Program-made: the position numbers and the translations under genes
Part shown: positions 48,965-59,110 of the stretch, one piece after another
Position numbering within the stretch: position 1 is the stretch's first letter
Layout of the letters: every line of letters begins with the position of its first letter
The notes under the pieces: generated by a model
What the model was told of the DNA's origin: nothing
The model's input: the letters and a program-made list of their open reading frames with translations, nothing else
The model's database searches: none
NCBI RefSeq assembly: GCF_020524165.1
Contig: NZ_JAIVKU010000005.1
Location: 434,001-498,000, forward strand
Source of the DNA: Guptibacillus hwajinpoensis
Lineage (GTDB): Bacteria; Bacillota; Bacilli; Bacillales; Guptibacillaceae
DNA length: 64,000 nt
Direction: 5' to 3'

Positions 48965-51481
48965 CTACTTTAGAGATAGCATCTCAGAAACCTTCTTAAA
49001 TACAGTTGCAGGATTTTGAGTTAACCATTTTAATTGTATTTTTCTAACCTCATTTGAAGATTCAATTATCAATAAATCTTTGTTCTGGTCAATAGAAAGT
49101 CTAATATGTCTCATCCTATAAGCTTTTATTCCCGTGGCCTTATCTAAATGAGTACTATCTAACTCAGTTCTTACTTGATTAGAAAACCTTCTCAACATCC
49201 TCCACAGAGTTATTTCTTCTTTTGTTTTCATAAACAACTCTGGAAGTTCTCTCGACTGCTTTAGTAAATTAAATGTAGATAAAGCATAAACAGAAATGCC
49301 GTAACCAACGGGTCGAATAACCCTATCGAGCATGTTCCAAGCGTCTACTTCAAATCGAACATATTCATCCGAGCTATTTTTCGGAAGCTCATGAATTTCA
49401 TATCGCTTAAGGAACTTCACATTAATGATTTTACCGTAGCAGGTGACACCGTTTGTCTTTGCTGCACCCTTTTTAGGATATAGTGCAATATACGTTGCCT
49501 CCTGCCAGCCTTTCTTTAACTGGTTGACTGGGATATGATAGAAGCGATTCTGAAGGTGAGCCTGGTAGTTCTGTTCTCTCGGTACTATTCCTATAAGGAC
49601 TTTTTCTTCAAGAGAAGACTTCCACTCCTGGATCGATCCTTTAGGAAGGATCCCTTCTTGTTGGATCTCTTCTGGACTTTTTTCAATGAGATGCTCGATA
49701 AACTGTTCTACTAAGCGAGTTGATTGTGGTAAAAATGGCAGTGCCCCGATATTGACTTTGTTAATGCTTTTATAGAAGTCATGTTGTTTATACGTTTCTT
49801 CTTCAAACCATGGAAATAAGACATAAGCACCAAATGCATATCGTTCATATGGACCTTCCTCTTGAACAACAAGGGCATCACGATAACGATGCATGGTATT
49901 GATGTCTTCTTCGAGTGGACCAGGCGTCTTATATTTACTCGAGTAATAGCTTCCTTCCACAGCAAAATCAACTCGGTACTTCGCATCAAAGATATAATGA
50001 TAGTGATGATTTTTCCCTTTTTTCTCGATTTTAAGAACAGTATCGGGCATTTGAGTCACTGTAGGTAAATTCCCGTCCTTCATCTGGAATTCCAGAATAA
50101 TCTTTTCATTCGTTAATGGATGTTTAAACTCTCGACGTGCTGACTTATCCTTCACAAGATTTACAAACAAACCATCGCGATCCACTTTAATAATATCCTG
50201 CTTAACTGGTATGTACTTCTTACTTAACATTTGTCCGAGCTTTAAGAAGGTCCAGTACTCGTAAAGAAGAGCGACATCTTTAACAGACATTTGATAAATC
50301 CTGCCTTCAAGGGCTAACCCACGCGATAAAATCAAAAAAATTTTATAAGATTCTCGGTACCCTGGCGCCACTTGTAAGACTAAGCTCATAACCGAACGAT
50401 CAAGCTCCCCGACTTCTCTCCAAAAAGTCGAGCGTAGCTTCCTTTCCAATTCCTTTTTCATTCCATCGACTTGGCATAGTAAAGTTTCATCAACCTCTGC
50501 TTTTCTCCATCCAGGGTCAGCCACTTTCTTTCTTAATTCGTCTAGCTTGTTGATCAATCGATTCATCATCCACTTCACAAATCGGTTTTCATGGGTGTCA
50601 TAAGAAAGTACTTTTTTCATACCTAAGCCTTTAGATGGCATATAGGACTTTCCTGCAATTTCAATCCCTTTTGGAACCTCCTGCAAAAGATGCGGCTTTT
50701 TTCTTAAATAACTCCTACCTCTAGAATCAACTCGTCGTAGCTGATCGCCTCGAACATGCTCATGGATCGTTATTAATTCATGATGTGGCTGTGTTTCAAT
50801 CCGCTTAAGAGCATGGAGAAAATCTTGAAAATGGGCTTGAATTAAACGATAGAATTCAGCCAATGATGGCTTTTCTTCTACTTTAGAAACTGCTCCAACG
50901 TACGTCTTTTTCACAAAATGATAAGCAAGATTATAGATCTCGTCATTTACTTCCTTTAGAAGCATATCATAATCTTCTTTATAATTTAGCTTTGAAGGAA
51001 ATACCTCAATCGTTACTTCAAGTAGCTTCTTCTCCCCATCGTAAATTTCAAATGTGGAATACCCTACTTCGTTTTGAAACTGAAGGTTCCCCATGAGAAT
51101 TGGATCTCTCCCCGCCTTCACCATACTAACTGCATGTCTTAAGCGAGGATGTTCATGATGGAAACGGAGTGACTTTCCATGCTTCGAAAAAGCAACGAGC
51201 TGATAAACAACATTCTCAAAGAAAATAGGGGCATGGTCGTCCTTTTCGACAAGCTCTCCCTTCTGAACATCAAACACTTGTACAGACTGAAGCCTCTCTC
51301 CAGTTACCTCTAACTGCATTTTTTCATCTTGGAAATAAGATCGCTCGTGATACTGCATGAGGGTTTCGTAACGCTCATGATAAGGCTTCCCCTTTAAATA
51401 AAGGGTAAGTTCACCCGTTTCAACCACAACTAGTTCTACTTCTTCTTGATTAAGTCCAGAAGGAAGTAAAGCCATCGTCAC
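48965..51481 (-). CDS. McrC-like DUF2357 protein with PD-(D/E)XK nuclease domain
   Basis: An 838-residue protein. The N-terminal half is DUF2357-like; a helical middle follows (MKKVLSYDTHENRFVKWMMNRLINKL). The nuclease domain is near 460-560, with TQMPDTVLKIEKKG and YIFDAKYRVDFA forming a PD...DxK active site. A long C-terminal region continues to 838. It starts at GTG 51481 (4 nt after AAGGAGG) or the ATG two codons later. It overlaps the McrB-like gene by 32 bp, so the two are translationally coupled, as in McrBC-type modified-DNA restriction systems. Confidence 0.8.
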   Translation of the reverse strand: MTMALLPSGLNQEEVELVVVETGELTLYLKGKPYHERYETLMQYHERSYFQDEKMQLEVTGERLQSVQVFDVQKGELVEKDDHAPIFFENVVYQLVAFSKHGKSLRFHHEHPRLRHAVSMVKAGRDPILMGNLQFQNEVGYSTFEIYDGEKKLLEVTIEVFPSKLNYKEDYDMLLKEVNDEIYNLAYHFVKKTYVGAVSKVEEKPSLAEFYRLIQAHFQDFLHALKRIETQPHHELITIHEHVRGDQLRRVDSRGRSYLRKKPHLLQEVPKGIEIAGKSYMPSKGLGMKKVLSYDTHENRFVKWMMNRLINKLDELRKKVADPGWRKAEVDETLLCQVDGMKKELERKLRSTFWREVGELDRSVMSLVLQVAPGYRESYKIFLILSRGLALEGRIYQMSVKDVALLYEYWTFLKLGQMLSKKYIPVKQDIIKVDRDGLFVNLVKDKSARREFKHPLTNEKIILEFQMKDGNLPTVTQMPDTVLKIEKKGKNHHYHYIFDAKYRVDFAVEGSYYSSKYKTPGPLEEDINTMHRYRDALVVQEEGPYERYAFGAYVLFPWFEEETYKQHDFYKSINKVNIGALPFLPQSTRLVEQFIEHLIEKSPEEIQQEGILPKGSIQEWKSSLEEKVLIGIVPREQNYQAHLQNRFYHIPVNQLKKGWQEATYIALYPKKGAAKTNGVTCYGKIINVKFLKRYEIHELPKNSSDEYVRFEVDAWNMLDRVIRPVGYGISVYALSTFNLLKQSRELPELFMKTKEEITLWRMLRRFSNQVRTELDSTHLDKATGIKAYRMRHIRLSIDQNKDLLIIESSNEVRKIQLKWLTQNPATVFKKVSEMLSLK

Positions 51482-54400
51482 GGAACCTCCTTATCATTTC
51501 AAGCAGTTTATGAGCAGATTTCGGATAGGCTGCCTGTTTTGCTGATTCCACTAGATTTTCAAGCTGATCATCAGAAACTCGCTTTCCTGTAGTAAATGTA
51601 TAAAGATCTTCTAACACGCGTAATACTCTAGCATCACTTCCGGCAAGGCGCGGAAGAATTTTTTGCAGCAACTGATAATCAAAGGCATTATTAAATGTCA
51701 TTAAACCTGCCTGGTCATTGTAGATACAATAAAAACAAACCTCATCACGCACACGATAGCCAACATGCGCACCTATTTGTTCGAGTATTTGATTTAATGC
51801 TACAAGGAGATTGGTTGCTCTATGTACAATGTCTTGATTTCCTTCATACGCATCCTTTAAATGCAAAAATTCTCCACTTAACGCTTCATTTTTGACTTCT
51901 AGCTTTTCTATCTCATCTACACTCTCAAAGAAAGAAAAGTTATTTAAATTCACTCGATTGAACTCGATCGTGTTTGCACGATCCAATACCTTTTTACTGA
52001 AGGGATGCGTTGTTTCATCCATGTTAACTGTACCTATAAAATACAGGTTCTCTGGAATCCCCAGGTGTTCTCCAATCGTTTCTTCAGGCAAAATAGAGGA
52101 CGTGACAAGCTCTCCGTTCTCCAAGCGTTTACTTTCCATAACACTGAGGATATCACTAAAGTAGTACTCAACACGTGCGAGGTTCATTTCATCTAGTAAC
52201 ACAAAATAAGGTTTGTTTCTATGAATAGATGCTTCTCGAATCACCCTAGTTAACGGACCTTCTTGAAATTCACCTTTAATATCAACATAGCCTAATAGAT
52301 CTGATCCATCACTCCAGTCAGGTCGGACTGGAATTAGAGTGAATTGACCATTTTTTTCTGTCGCTCCTACACTTTCAGCAAACCATTGAACGATCTTAGT
52401 TTTACCCGTACCAGAGATTCCAGATAGAATGACGAATGGCTTCGTTTTTAATGATAGAAAAAGGTTTTCTACTTCTTCTTTTTCGTAGTAAAAGCCTTTA
52501 CTGGCTATGTAGGAATCAATGTGAGAAACGAGTTCTGAATCAGTCATTTCTACTATTTCTCCCTTACCTTCAAAATACGAATGAACCTCTTCAGGAAAAC
52601 GTTCTTTAAATCGATGAAATAGATTTGTAGCAAAGTCATCTGTTACATTGAAAAAATATCCCTGCTTCACGTTCCCATTACGATCAAACGGCCCCTCTTC
52701 TTCTATTCTCCACTTTTCTGGCACTTCTGCTTTTTCAATAGGAGGAGATAAATCGTAGTAATCTACCGAAGTATAATACCCTTCCTTCTCCCACATACCA
52801 TTAGAGATCGTATCAGGTTGAGCTTGTGAAATTGTAGGCTCACGAACAATCGCTACTGTTTTTACCTCGCCAGAAGAATAAGTGAATATTGGATCTTCTA
52901 CCTTAGCTTCTAGCAAGTCAACATGGTGTTTAAGTGGCCTACCTTGTTTGTTTTGCTTTGGAGCCCATAGAAATCCGCCTTGCTTCTCGGAACGATGTGT
53001 TTGGCCTTGGTTAACCCACCAGTATTGGTGGTCACCGTGGTCTTCCCCTGTATCTAAACTTATCCAATAGAGAAACCAATCCAGTTCAATATAATCGTCA
53101 GCATCAACATCATTTTTAAGGTTAGAAAGCTGTTGATGGAAACTTTCTAAATCATGATGTTCATACCCTAGTTTGTTTAGTGCTTCCTTTGATCGAACAT
53201 TGTATATACCAAACTCATCAGGATGAAAGACCATAACAAGTCCAGTTGCGCTATTTTCCCCGAACCCTTTCAAACTAGCAATTCTCTCTGCCTTTTCGAT
53301 TGGCTGCATACCTTCATCATTCAGAAGTTGGACTGCGTCCCGTATAATACTTTCCTTTTCATTTACTGAAAGACTAGTTATACCTGAGCCAAACACTCTA
53401 CTTCCAGATCCCCATATAGAGTTACCCAAATATTTTAAAGAGCCATTTTCCAGTTCACTTTCTAACTGATTTAAAATGGTGTGATTTCTTATAGATAAGG
53501 CTTCAAATATATCGACTTTCTCTCCATTTAAAACAGCGTGCCCTAAGTTCCATACTTCATTGTTGAAGGCATCATATGAAATGTGATTCTTACTATCTAA
53601 CAATTTACGAAGTTGTTTTGCTCTTTCTTTCCTGAGTTTTATAATAACTGAGTGAAAAGTGTCTTGTCTTAACCTTTGAAATTCGTCTTTCTTATGTATG
53701 AAACTACTACTATCAATAACATTCCAATCAGAATCGATAAGGTTGACCTCCTCTAACCAGGATAGGATATTTCTTGTTCTGTACTTTGCTACTGATTCTT
53801 TCATTAGGTTTTCACCTTGTGAATTCCGAACGATGTGCATGCCTAACTCTACTAAAGAATCTAACTTCTCTTCTTTAGTGAATGAATTTGAGGATCTTAG
53901 AAGTTCAAGAATCAATTTAAAGTATCGATGCTTAAGTATTCCGTCCCTTATGAGGCTAACCTTGCTATTAGCTTGCTCATATTTCCTGAGCCTTTCTTCA
54001 TTCATATTGAAGGAAGAGTCTAGAAATCCAAGGATTTTGAGACCTTGTCTTGCTCGTGACTTCAAACGTTTTTTACTATCTTCCGAGATTTGACTACTAA
54101 TACGTTGAGGATTATATTTACCTGCAATAATTTCATCAAGAAAAATAATCACTTGATTAAGTTGAGCTTCTGGGAGTTCCTCTGTAGTATATTCAATTAG
54201 ATTCACAACTGATTTGTCATTATTCCGTTCTACTTTTGTAAAAGGTAGCTGAGCTAACAAAGAATGGAGAAAAGATGTTCTGCCATACTTTTTTAAATCG
54301 TTACGAAAAATTTGTTTATGAGTTAAAAGATCAGTGGTAGCTGATAGAATAATATTTTTCGAAACTAACTTCCATTGTGAATTCTCTTCTAACTTTTCTG

Positions 54401-54521
54401 TTTCTTGAGTTTTCACCAATATTCCTTGGTTATCTGCTGGCTTTAGGTAATTTGGTTTATTGTTTGTTAGAGTATAGACTTTTTCATGGTGTATGTAGAG
54501 ATTGTAAAGTAATTCAAACAA
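51450..54521 (-). CDS. McrB-like AAA+ NTPase
   Basis: A 1023-residue protein. Residues 1-550 hold helical/DNA-recognition-type sequence of unknown specificity, including ARQGLKILGFLD and SGSRVFGSGI. The AAA+ motor is about 690-900: SGISGTGKTKIVQWFAES (Walker A), VRPDWSDGSDLLGYVD, VLLDEMNLARVEYYFSDILSVME (Walker B) and IGTVNMDETTHPFSKKVLDRA, all McrB-family landmarks. McrB assembles on modified DNA and drives the McrC nuclease. It starts at a TTG (54521) 7 nt after GAGGTG. Phage defence is the expected role. Confidence 0.82.
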   Translation of the reverse strand: MFELLYNLYIHHEKVYTLTNNKPNYLKPADNQGILVKTQETEKLEENSQWKLVSKNIILSATTDLLTHKQIFRNDLKKYGRTSFLHSLLAQLPFTKVERNNDKSVVNLIEYTTEELPEAQLNQVIIFLDEIIAGKYNPQRISSQISEDSKKRLKSRARQGLKILGFLDSSFNMNEERLRKYEQANSKVSLIRDGILKHRYFKLILELLRSSNSFTKEEKLDSLVELGMHIVRNSQGENLMKESVAKYRTRNILSWLEEVNLIDSDWNVIDSSSFIHKKDEFQRLRQDTFHSVIIKLRKERAKQLRKLLDSKNHISYDAFNNEVWNLGHAVLNGEKVDIFEALSIRNHTILNQLESELENGSLKYLGNSIWGSGSRVFGSGITSLSVNEKESIIRDAVQLLNDEGMQPIEKAERIASLKGFGENSATGLVMVFHPDEFGIYNVRSKEALNKLGYEHHDLESFHQQLSNLKNDVDADDYIELDWFLYWISLDTGEDHGDHQYWWVNQGQTHRSEKQGGFLWAPKQNKQGRPLKHHVDLLEAKVEDPIFTYSSGEVKTVAIVREPTISQAQPDTISNGMWEKEGYYTSVDYYDLSPPIEKAEVPEKWRIEEEGPFDRNGNVKQGYFFNVTDDFATNLFHRFKERFPEEVHSYFEGKGEIVEMTDSELVSHIDSYIASKGFYYEKEEVENLFLSLKTKPFVILSGISGTGKTKIVQWFAESVGATEKNGQFTLIPVRPDWSDGSDLLGYVDIKGEFQEGPLTRVIREASIHRNKPYFVLLDEMNLARVEYYFSDILSVMESKRLENGELVTSSILPEETIGEHLGIPENLYFIGTVNMDETTHPFSKKVLDRANTIEFNRVNLNNFSFFESVDEIEKLEVKNEALSGEFLHLKDAYEGNQDIVHRATNLLVALNQILEQIGAHVGYRVRDEVCFYCIYNDQAGLMTFNNAFDYQLLQKILPRLAGSDARVLRVLEDLYTFTTGKRVSDDQLENLVESAKQAAYPKSAHKLLEMIRRFRDDGFTSFWT

Positions 54522-54738
54522 ATTTCATCACCTCAACTTGCTTCTATTTCCCCTATGGAGAGACTCTCTCTTTTTTTACTTTATCTTAAACAACTCTGTT
54601 TTTTAAAACAACGTGATTACACAATAAACAGATATACTAAGGTAAACTCCAACATTTCCCTGCGCTTTTCTTTAACTATTCTCCATAGTATTCTAGTTAT
54701 TTTGTTAAAACAGGGAATCATAAAAACATCCCTATTAC
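54522..54738. other. Intergenic between UDG-like and McrB-like genes
   Basis: 217 bp, AT-rich. No clear terminator or consensus promoter was identified. Confidence 0.3.
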
Positions 54739-55482
54739 TTAGCTAAAATACCGTCGAATCACTTCCTTCATTCCCTCTTTGTTCTCTGCAAACTGACGAT
54801 GACGATGGCCATTTCCTCCCGAAGGATGTGGAAAACCGTTTACGATCGAATTGGCTGAAATCAAGTTGTTTTCAGCTAAATGCATAAGTACTTTCGTTAC
54901 ATTGACACCTAAAGGCACAATCAACGGATCGTTTAACTTCTCTAACTCGGTCGGTAGATGGTTCAATGCATATTTATGTAATACTTCCGTTTTTAATATG
55001 TTTGGGGTGGCGCCACTGAAGTTCTTTCCTTTATAAAATACTGGATAAGGAAGAACTGAAGTCGTTTGGACGAGATGACTAGCGGGACCAAACAGCTCAC
55101 TTGTAGAGTTCAGGTTTAAGTATGTATGTAGTTCCAATTCATCTAACATCGTAATCAGGTTTTTCCTCATCGGACCTTCGAAACTGGAATGGTTCTTCAC
55201 CTTTTGTAAAACTTCTTCATCTGGCATTTCTTCATTATCATTATTCCAAACCGTTTCAAATGATTTCTTCATCTGATGAAGTCCAGGAGTAATTCCGACA
55301 ATCACGATTTTCGCATGTTCATTCACATGTTCGAACGGAGCATAATACATTTCCAAGTTCTTTTTCTCGTCTCGTTCTAGTAAGAATGTTTCGGTCATTA
55401 GCTCTTCCTGATTAGTAGGATCTGTTAGAGAGTGAATTGATTCTTTGAAGTTAGTAAATTTTGAATAACTAGAAATGGCCAC
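54739..55482 (-). CDS. Uracil-DNA-glycosylase-superfamily protein
   Basis: A 247-residue UDG-like protein: KIVIVGITPGLHQM (near 60-72) fits the GxxPG active-site loop and GFPHPSGGNGHR (near 217-228) the leucine-loop HPS motif. NLITMLDELEL and LVQTTSVLPYPVFYKGKNF lie between. It probably excises a damaged or modified base. The start is GTG, 6 nt after GGAGGG. Its position just upstream of the McrBC-like pair, on the same strand, makes a defence link worth testing, but it could be a separate repair gene. Confidence 0.75.
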   Translation of the reverse strand: MAISSYSKFTNFKESIHSLTDPTNQEELMTETFLLERDEKKNLEMYYAPFEHVNEHAKIVIVGITPGLHQMKKSFETVWNNDNEEMPDEEVLQKVKNHSSFEGPMRKNLITMLDELELHTYLNLNSTSELFGPASHLVQTTSVLPYPVFYKGKNFSGATPNILKTEVLHKYALNHLPTELEKLNDPLIVPLGVNVTKVLMHLAENNLISANSIVNGFPHPSGGNGHRHRQFAENKEGMKEVIRRYFS

Positions 55483-55843
55483 TTAACTCCCTCCAATATG
55501 ATGCATATGTACTATGTCGGTTTTTTTGATATGTAAAATCAGATCTATTGTAAATTCTTCTGTTTCCTTCTATTATTTTACTATTATCTGGAATTAACCG
55601 AAAGGAATAATGTATTATGGTACGTGAATCATTTCTACGAAATCATTCACTCGGTGTCTGTCTCCCAGAGAAAAACAAAAATGCGGGGGATTACTGAATG
55701 ATGTGCCCTCTCATTTTTCGATAATCCAGATTCCCTTTATTCTAGTTCAATATGGATCTCTTTATCACCAAGCCAGTTAAATACACTTGCTGCGCTCATT
55801 TACTCAAATTCATTCATTACTATCAGAAAAATAGGCAACCCTG
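55483..55843. other. Gap without recognised gene
   Basis: About 360 bp. No gene, tRNA or repeat was recognised, other than the terminator that follows at 55844. Confidence 0.4.
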
Positions 55844-55868
55844 AAAAACGTCTTGATGCATCAAGACG
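55844..55868 (-). terminator. Terminator of yetF-like gene
   Basis: Perfect palindrome CGTCTTGATG/CATCAAGACG followed by TTTTTC on the minus strand. Confidence 0.8.
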
Positions 55869-55949
55869 CTTTTCATGACCGATCGTAAACCGAACCTGTG
55901 TCTTAAGGTTATAAAAATGATGGATGGACTGATTCAGCCAAAGCAGCGC

Positions 55950-56648
55950 CTAACGCACAAGCTGATCATCCTTCAAATCCACATAGACCGTGCCGTCTTG
56001 CTGTACCTCTGCATAGAACACTTCAGAAGGAGAAGTAGCACCTGCTAGTAGCACTTGCTCAGTTAACCATTTCTGGTCACGATTCAACATCACTAGGTTC
56101 TTTACATTGACCACCCCATCAGAGATGACCTCCGTTGCGATCGGGAACAGTTTTGGTTTACTCAAAACATTCATGTCGTTTCTCGTCACAGGCTGATGAG
56201 GATCGGTTTTTAAAACAGATAGTTTTCCATCCATCTCAAATATAGCTATTTCGACCTCTGATAGTTGAAAGACATCCTTTTCTCTTAGAAGCATTCGTAA
56301 CGTATCGATATCCAAACTTGTTTGACGAAGAGAATGTTCCATGATCTTCCCTTCTCGAATAACGATGATCGGCTCCCCTGTCATCACCCTACGTGCCCCT
56401 TTGAACTTAATATCGATAAACCCAATGAATTGGGTGAAGAATATCCATGCAACGAGCACGGTCACACCTTTTAGAATACTTAAATTTTGATTGACCGTGA
56501 TATTCCCAGCGAGTGATCCGATTGCTACGGCAGATACCCAATTGAAGAACGTCAGATGACTGATTTCTTTTCTTCCTGCGATTCTCGCTAGGAGAAATAG
56601 GACAAAGAACGTGATTGTTACCCGAAGTAATAATTCTGGCATGCTCAT
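55950..56648 (-). CDS. YetF/DUF421-family membrane protein
   Basis: A 232-residue protein starting at the ATG 56648 (SD AAAGGTG). It has three membrane helices (LLLRVTITFFVLFLLARIAG; FNWVSAVAIGSLAG; ILKGVTVLVAWIFFTQFIGFI), then the cytoplasmic YetF domain (RRVMTGEPIIVIREGKIMEHSLRQTSLDIDTLRMLLREKDVFQLSEVEIAIFEMDGKLSVL). Members are common in Bacillus and are often stress- or spore-expressed; a precise function is not known. Confidence 0.9.
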   Translation of the reverse strand: MSMPELLLRVTITFFVLFLLARIAGRKEISHLTFFNWVSAVAIGSLAGNITVNQNLSILKGVTVLVAWIFFTQFIGFIDIKFKGARRVMTGEPIIVIREGKIMEHSLRQTSLDIDTLRMLLREKDVFQLSEVEIAIFEMDGKLSVLKTDPHQPVTRNDMNVLSKPKLFPIATEVISDGVVNVKNLVMLNRDQKWLTEQVLLAGATSPSEVFYAEVQQDGTVYVDLKDDQLVR

Positions 56649-56740
56649 CGTAAAACACCTTTCTCCCGTATGTTGTGGTTCGTCTGCATTGAATAACATT
56701 AACTTCTAATGTTTTCTATTTCTTTCATGTTTATGCAGGG

Positions 56741-56758
56741 AGTGCCTGTCACCACCCG
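56741..56758. repeat. Dispersed repeat GTGCCTGTCACCACCCG (copy 1)
   Basis: A 17-bp sequence identical to that at 63666-63682, with weaker shared sequence for about 30 bp more. It could be a remnant of a dispersed element. Confidence 0.55.
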
Positions 56759-56807
56759 ATTTTGCTCGAACGTTGTCGATTGACCAATTGATACATGGAG
56801 ACAAATG

Positions 56808-56832
56808 AAAAAAGCCCTCCTACTTATAGGAG
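56808..56832 (-). terminator. Terminator of CBO0543-like gene
   Basis: CTCCTA/TAGGAG hairpin followed by GGGCTTTTTT on the minus strand. Confidence 0.65.
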
Positions 56833-56871
56833 AACTTACTCACAGTTATTCTTAGCAAGAATAGATTTGGG

Positions 56872-57318
56872 TTATCTCCCCTGCTTTAATAACCGTTCAA
56901 ATCCGTAAATGATAATGGAATAACTCATGAACGAAAGAAAGATGTAAACTGGCTTGAAATTCACTAATTTAAAGAGTTTTAACTTTTGATAAAGGTAAGC
57001 TAACGGAAAAGAAAACAGCCCATCAAATACTAAATTAGTGAGGAAGTAGCGTTTGAAATGACCATACGTAAAATAGAAAATCCATAATGTTCCTACAAAG
57101 AATGGACCTGCGAGAAAACTCAAATCATTATAAACTTTGCTTTTGAATCCACCTTTGACTTCCCACCATTTGTAAGGAACAGCTAGTATACACATGCCAA
57201 CGACAAGCATCGATGCAACAATAGATACAGGTAGAAATCTCCTTAACGATTTTTTAGGATAGAAGACGATCGAAAACCACGGGAGTATTAGTTGAAGTAA
57301 CCTGATAGCATTCGGCAT
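56872..57318 (-). CDS. CBO0543-family membrane protein
   Basis: A 148-residue integral membrane protein with four to five helices (IRLLQLILPWFSIVFYP; VSIVASMLVVGMCILAVPYKWWEV; FLAGPFFVGTLWIFYFTYGHF; LVFDGLFSFPLAYLY; PVYIFLSFMSYSIIIYGFE). The KWWEVKGG and the layout match CBO0543-type proteins of spore-formers. The function is unknown. The ATG at 57318 follows AAGGGGGG. Confidence 0.75.
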   Translation of the reverse strand: MPNAIRLLQLILPWFSIVFYPKKSLRRFLPVSIVASMLVVGMCILAVPYKWWEVKGGFKSKVYNDLSFLAGPFFVGTLWIFYFTYGHFKRYFLTNLVFDGLFSFPLAYLYQKLKLFKLVNFKPVYIFLSFMSYSIIIYGFERLLKQGR

Positions 57319-57559
57319 CAAACCCCCCCTTTTTTATCCTTACTATTCCTTACTTAAGGTATTTTTATAAAAAAACCTATGCTGCACCTATTTTGAAAAG
57401 GGAAAAACAAAGAGAATTGATTTCTGCTCCTCCCAATGGACTTTGATAACGAATCGTATAAACGACGATTCTCCTATTGTAGAACAAGAATTTTACGGTT
57501 AATACCCTAAGTCATTCCTTCTTGGTGATCGATAAACACCTTCAGGATGATGTCATATA
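57319..57559. other. Gap between CBO0543 and mmsA terminator
   Basis: No gene. A short hairpin GAATCGT/ACGATTC lies near 57450; no other structure was recognised. Confidence 0.3.
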
Positions 57560-57595
57560 AAAGGTGTAGAGAAGATTTTCCCTCTCTACACCTTT
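57560..57595 (-). terminator. Terminator of mmsA operon
   Basis: AAAGGTGTAGAGA/TCTCTACACCTTT 13-bp stem, followed by TATATG on the minus strand. Confidence 0.65.
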
Positions 57596-57622
57596 GCATT
57601 TCTCCATTTAGTTTTCTCTATT

Positions 57623-59080
57623 CTACCACCTAGCCGTCAACATCTTCCTTCTCGTATAAAACTCCACCCCATCAGAACCATTCGCATGAAGATCGCCGTA
57701 GAAGGAGTTTTTCCACCCTGAGAATGGGAAGAACGCCATCGGTGCTGGGACTCCGATATTCACACCTAGCATGCCGACTTCGATGTTTTCTCTGAAGTAG
57801 CGAACGTTGCTGCCGCTTTGTGTGAAGAGGCATGCACCGTTTCCGAAGTCGGATTCATTGGTGAGCTCGATCGCTTCTTCTAGGTTTTTCACCCGTACAA
57901 TCGATAGAACGGGAGCGAAGATTTCGTCTTTCCAGATTTGCATGGACGTGTTCACGTGATCAAAGATCGTTGGTCCAATGAAGTAGCCTTTGTCGTTGTA
58001 AGCTTCATCGTTTCTTCCGTCTCGGACAAGCGTTGCGCCTTCTTCCTGTCCTTTTTGAATGTAGCTTTCTGTTCTTTCTTTGTGCTCTTTGCGGATGACG
58101 GGCCCTAGGAACACATCGTCATCTAGTCCGTTTCCGATTTTAATTTCATCTGCTTTTTCGTTCAGCTTTTGAAGCAGTGGCTCGACCACATCGTCTACCG
58201 CGACAACGACCGAGCAGGCCATGCAGCGCTCTCCTGCTGAGCCGTAGGAAGCAGCAATAATTTCTTTCACCGCCGCATCAAGGTCAGCGTCTGCCATAAC
58301 GATGGAATGGTTTTTCGCACCCGCCAGGGCTTGAACGCGTTTGCCGTTTGCTGCCCCTGTTTTATACACGTATTCTGCGACAGGCTGTGAGCCGACGAAG
58401 GAAATCGCTGGCACGTCCTTGTGTTCCAATAGGCCATTTACCACATCATGCGCACCGTGAACGATATTGAGGACGCCGTCTGGAAGACCCGCTTCTTTGA
58501 AAAGTTCCGCCAGGCGGTTCGCGAGTAGCGGTGTGCGTTCTGATGGCTTAAGAACAAACGTATTGCCCATGGCGATGGCGAGCGGGAACATCCAGCATGG
58601 CACCATCATTGGAAAGTTAAATGGTGTAATGCCACCCACGACGCCGACGGGATAGCGGTACATGCCGGATTCTAGATTTGTAGCAATATCCGGAAGCTGT
58701 TTCCCCATCATTAAGGAAGGCGCACCGGCTGCGAATTCCACACATTCAATCCCGCGCTGTACCTCGCCCTGCGCTTCTTTAAAGCTTTTGCCATTTTCTT
58801 GTGTGAGCAATCGCGCAAGCTCGTCCCAGTTGTCAACGAGGAGCTGCTGGTATTTAAAAAGAATGCGCGCCCGCTTAGGTACGGGGGTTTTGCTCCACGT
58901 TTTGAAGGTTGCCTTTGCGACTTTTACCGCCTCATCCAGATCTTCTCTCGAGGAAATCGGTACCTGAGCAAGTTCTTCACCCGTTGCTGGGTTCGGTACA
59001 GATTGAAATTGATCGGTTTTTGCCTCTACCCATTCACCGTTAATGTAGTTTTGTAGAGTGTTTGTTGTTGTCGTTGCCAT
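57623..59080 (-). CDS. mmsA: CoA-acylating methylmalonate-semialdehyde dehydrogenase
   Basis: A 485-residue aldehyde dehydrogenase. The ATG at 59080 follows GGAAGGGG. The NAD site is [36 protein letters not shown] (near 140-175), [17 protein letters not shown] precedes the catalytic Cys, and [14 protein letters not shown] (near 283-296) carries the nucleophile. The ERCMA signature marks the CoA-acylating MmsA/IolA branch, which turns malonate or methylmalonate semialdehyde into acetyl- or propionyl-CoA. It is the last gene of the adh-gntP-mmsA unit, 31 bp after the permease. Confidence 0.9.
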   Translation of the reverse strand: MATTTTNTLQNYINGEWVEAKTDQFQSVPNPATGEELAQVPISSREDLDEAVKVAKATFKTWSKTPVPKRARILFKYQQLLVDNWDELARLLTQENGKSFKEAQGEVQRGIECVEFAAGAPSLMMGKQLPDIATNLESGMYRYPVGVVGGITPFNFPMMVPCWMFPLAIAMGNTFVLKPSERTPLLANRLAELFKEAGLPDGVLNIVHGAHDVVNGLLEHKDVPAISFVGSQPVAEYVYKTGAANGKRVQALAGAKNHSIVMADADLDAAVKEIIAASYGSAGERCMACSVVVAVDDVVEPLLQKLNEKADEIKIGNGLDDDVFLGPVIRKEHKERTESYIQKGQEEGATLVRDGRNDEAYNDKGYFIGPTIFDHVNTSMQIWKDEIFAPVLSIVRVKNLEEAIELTNESDFGNGACLFTQSGSNVRYFRENIEVGMLGVNIGVPAPMAFFPFSGWKNSFYGDLHANGSDGVEFYTRRKMLTARW

Positions 59081-59110
59081 GTTAAAGTCCCCTTCCTTTT
59101 TGTACACTTT

